Positions 51,185 to 51,832 of a stretch of DNA of 51,832 nt are shown piece after piece. Both the position numbers and the translations under genes were made by a program. Where the stretch lies: NCBI GenBank assembly GCA_037384225.1, contig JARROD010000024.1, positions 1 through 51,832 of the forward strand, written 5' to 3'. The notes under the pieces are model-generated. The model did no database searches and was not told the origin of the DNA. It saw only the letters and a list, made by a program, of their open reading frames with translations. Source of the stretch: JARROD01 sp037384225. Its GTDB lineage: Bacteria; Pseudomonadota; Gammaproteobacteria; Pseudomonadales; Cellvibrionaceae. Every line of letters starts with the position of its first letter. Within the stretch, counting starts at the first letter, position 1.

Positions 51185-51832
51185 ATGATTCACATATTTA
51201 TAGGCACCAAAGCACAACTGATCAAAATGGCCCCAATCATGCAGGTGCTTAAATCCAGAAATATTAAGTATAATTTTATATTTTCAGGTCAGCATCAGGA
51301 AACCATTAACGAACTCCTTGAAAATTTCAAATTAGACCCACCAGATTTCACCTTATATTCAGGCCAGGATGTCACATCACCGTTCCAAGCCGTATTGTGG
51401 GGAGTTAAATCGATTATACATGCATTTAAACATCGCGATGAATTGTGGCAAGGGGATAGGAGGGGGATTGTTTTAAATCACGGGGATACCTTTAGCACTT
51501 TATTGGGAAGTTTACTGGCAAAATTTCATGGCCATAAAAGGGCACATGTGGAATCAGGCCTGCGCTCACATAACTTCTGCCATCCGTTCCCCGAAGAACT
51601 TATAAGGGTTCTAGTTTTTAAACTCTCAAATATTTATTACTGCCCGGGAAAATGGGCAATAAACAATCTCAAAAATCAACAAGGAGAAAAAATCAACACT
51701 ATCGCCAATACCCTGTATGACACTCTCCACATGAAACAACCCTATGAACAAATAGATATAAACCTCCCGAAAGAACCGTTTTGTGTGGCATCCCTTCATA
51801 GATTCGAAAATATTTTTCAGCGCAAACAAATG
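51185..51832 (+). CDS. UDP-N-acetylglucosamine 2-epimerase-like protein (partial)
   Basis: An open frame of 216 codons from ATG at 51185 that runs off the window end. It has the WecB-type motifs in order: the start FIGTKAQLIKMAPIMQVLKS, then LNHGDTFSTLLGSLLAK, AHVESGLRSHNF, FPEELIRV and, near the end, ASLHRFENIF. The usual GTRPE has become GTKAQ, and FPEEINR has become FPEELIR, so it may be a diverged member. It is 61 bp after the GT2 gene on the same strand. It would make UDP-ManNAc or a related sugar for a surface polysaccharide. Confidence 0.8.
   Translation, partial: MIHIFIGTKAQLIKMAPIMQVLKSRNIKYNFIFSGQHQETINELLENFKLDPPDFTLYSGQDVTSPFQAVLWGVKSIIHAFKHRDELWQGDRRGIVLNHGDTFSTLLGSLLAKFHGHKRAHVESGLRSHNFCHPFPEELIRVLVFKLSNIYYCPGKWAINNLKNQQGEKINTIANTLYDTLHMKQPYEQIDINLPKEPFCVASLHRFENIFQRKQM

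Overview
The window looks like chromosome from a free-living, probably marine gammaproteobacterium. The evidence is an ampD-ampE pair, class I fumarase, iron superoxide dismutase, groES-groEL with a sigma-32-like promoter, exonuclease I, YajQ, FxsA, NadC, PdxH and outer-membrane beta-barrel proteins. The order Cellvibrionales or a relative is a reasonable guess from gene content, but it is inference. No rRNA, tRNA, CRISPR array, prophage or complete transposase gene was recognised.

Layout. 0.5-6.7 kb: an orphan LuxR-type regulator, a succinate-semialdehyde dehydrogenase, and a LysR regulator divergent from a two-subunit 3-oxoacid CoA-transferase, which converges on a quinone oxidoreductase. 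6.8-14.4 kb: a nine-gene, tightly packed minus-strand operon of the tellurium-resistance (Ter) class. It encodes TerB, two TerD proteins, a TRSP-type phosphoribosyltransferase, two HAD phosphatases, a StiP/PELOTA protein, a CitE-like lyase and a DUF475 membrane protein. This set combines a calcium-binding stress complex with a predicted pathway for an unknown small molecule. 14.8-16.2 kb: pdxH and mobA. 16.5-22.0 kb: a nitrate-type ABC importer operon (binding protein, permease, fused double ATPase, porin) behind a convincing sigma-54 promoter. 22-31 kb: an acyltransferase, a receiver-GGDEF-receiver protein, an EF-hand protein, aspartate carbamoyltransferase, a DUF2971 protein, exonuclease I, carbonic anhydrase and a YdcH-like protein. 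31.3-39.7 kb: a cupin overlapping a truncated pterin dehydratase, fumarase, a coiled-coil membrane protein, sodB, groEL-groES, fxsA and a DUF481 protein. 39.9-47.7 kb: the muropeptide permease AmpG, YajQ, a TetR regulator, ampE-ampD, a DUF1631 gene broken by a frameshift, and a retropepsin-like protease. 47.8-51.8 kb: nadC, then an AT-richer polysaccharide segment with a GT-C-type membrane glycosyltransferase, a GT2 glycosyltransferase and a UDP-GlcNAc 2-epimerase-like gene cut by the window end.

A family of six intergenic inverted-repeat elements runs through the window. All share ends of the form GTAACTTCTCAATAA. The largest copy (185 bp) is bracketed by a perfect 8-bp duplication, so this is a non-autonomous transposable element (MITE). 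GTAA ends with 8-bp duplications point to IS66-type mobilisation. Two copies have collapsed to 36-bp near-perfect palindromes.

The most interesting items are the compact Ter operon with its metabolite-synthesis genes, the MITE family, the sigma-54-driven nitrate operon with its fused ATPase, and the frame-split DUF1631 gene.
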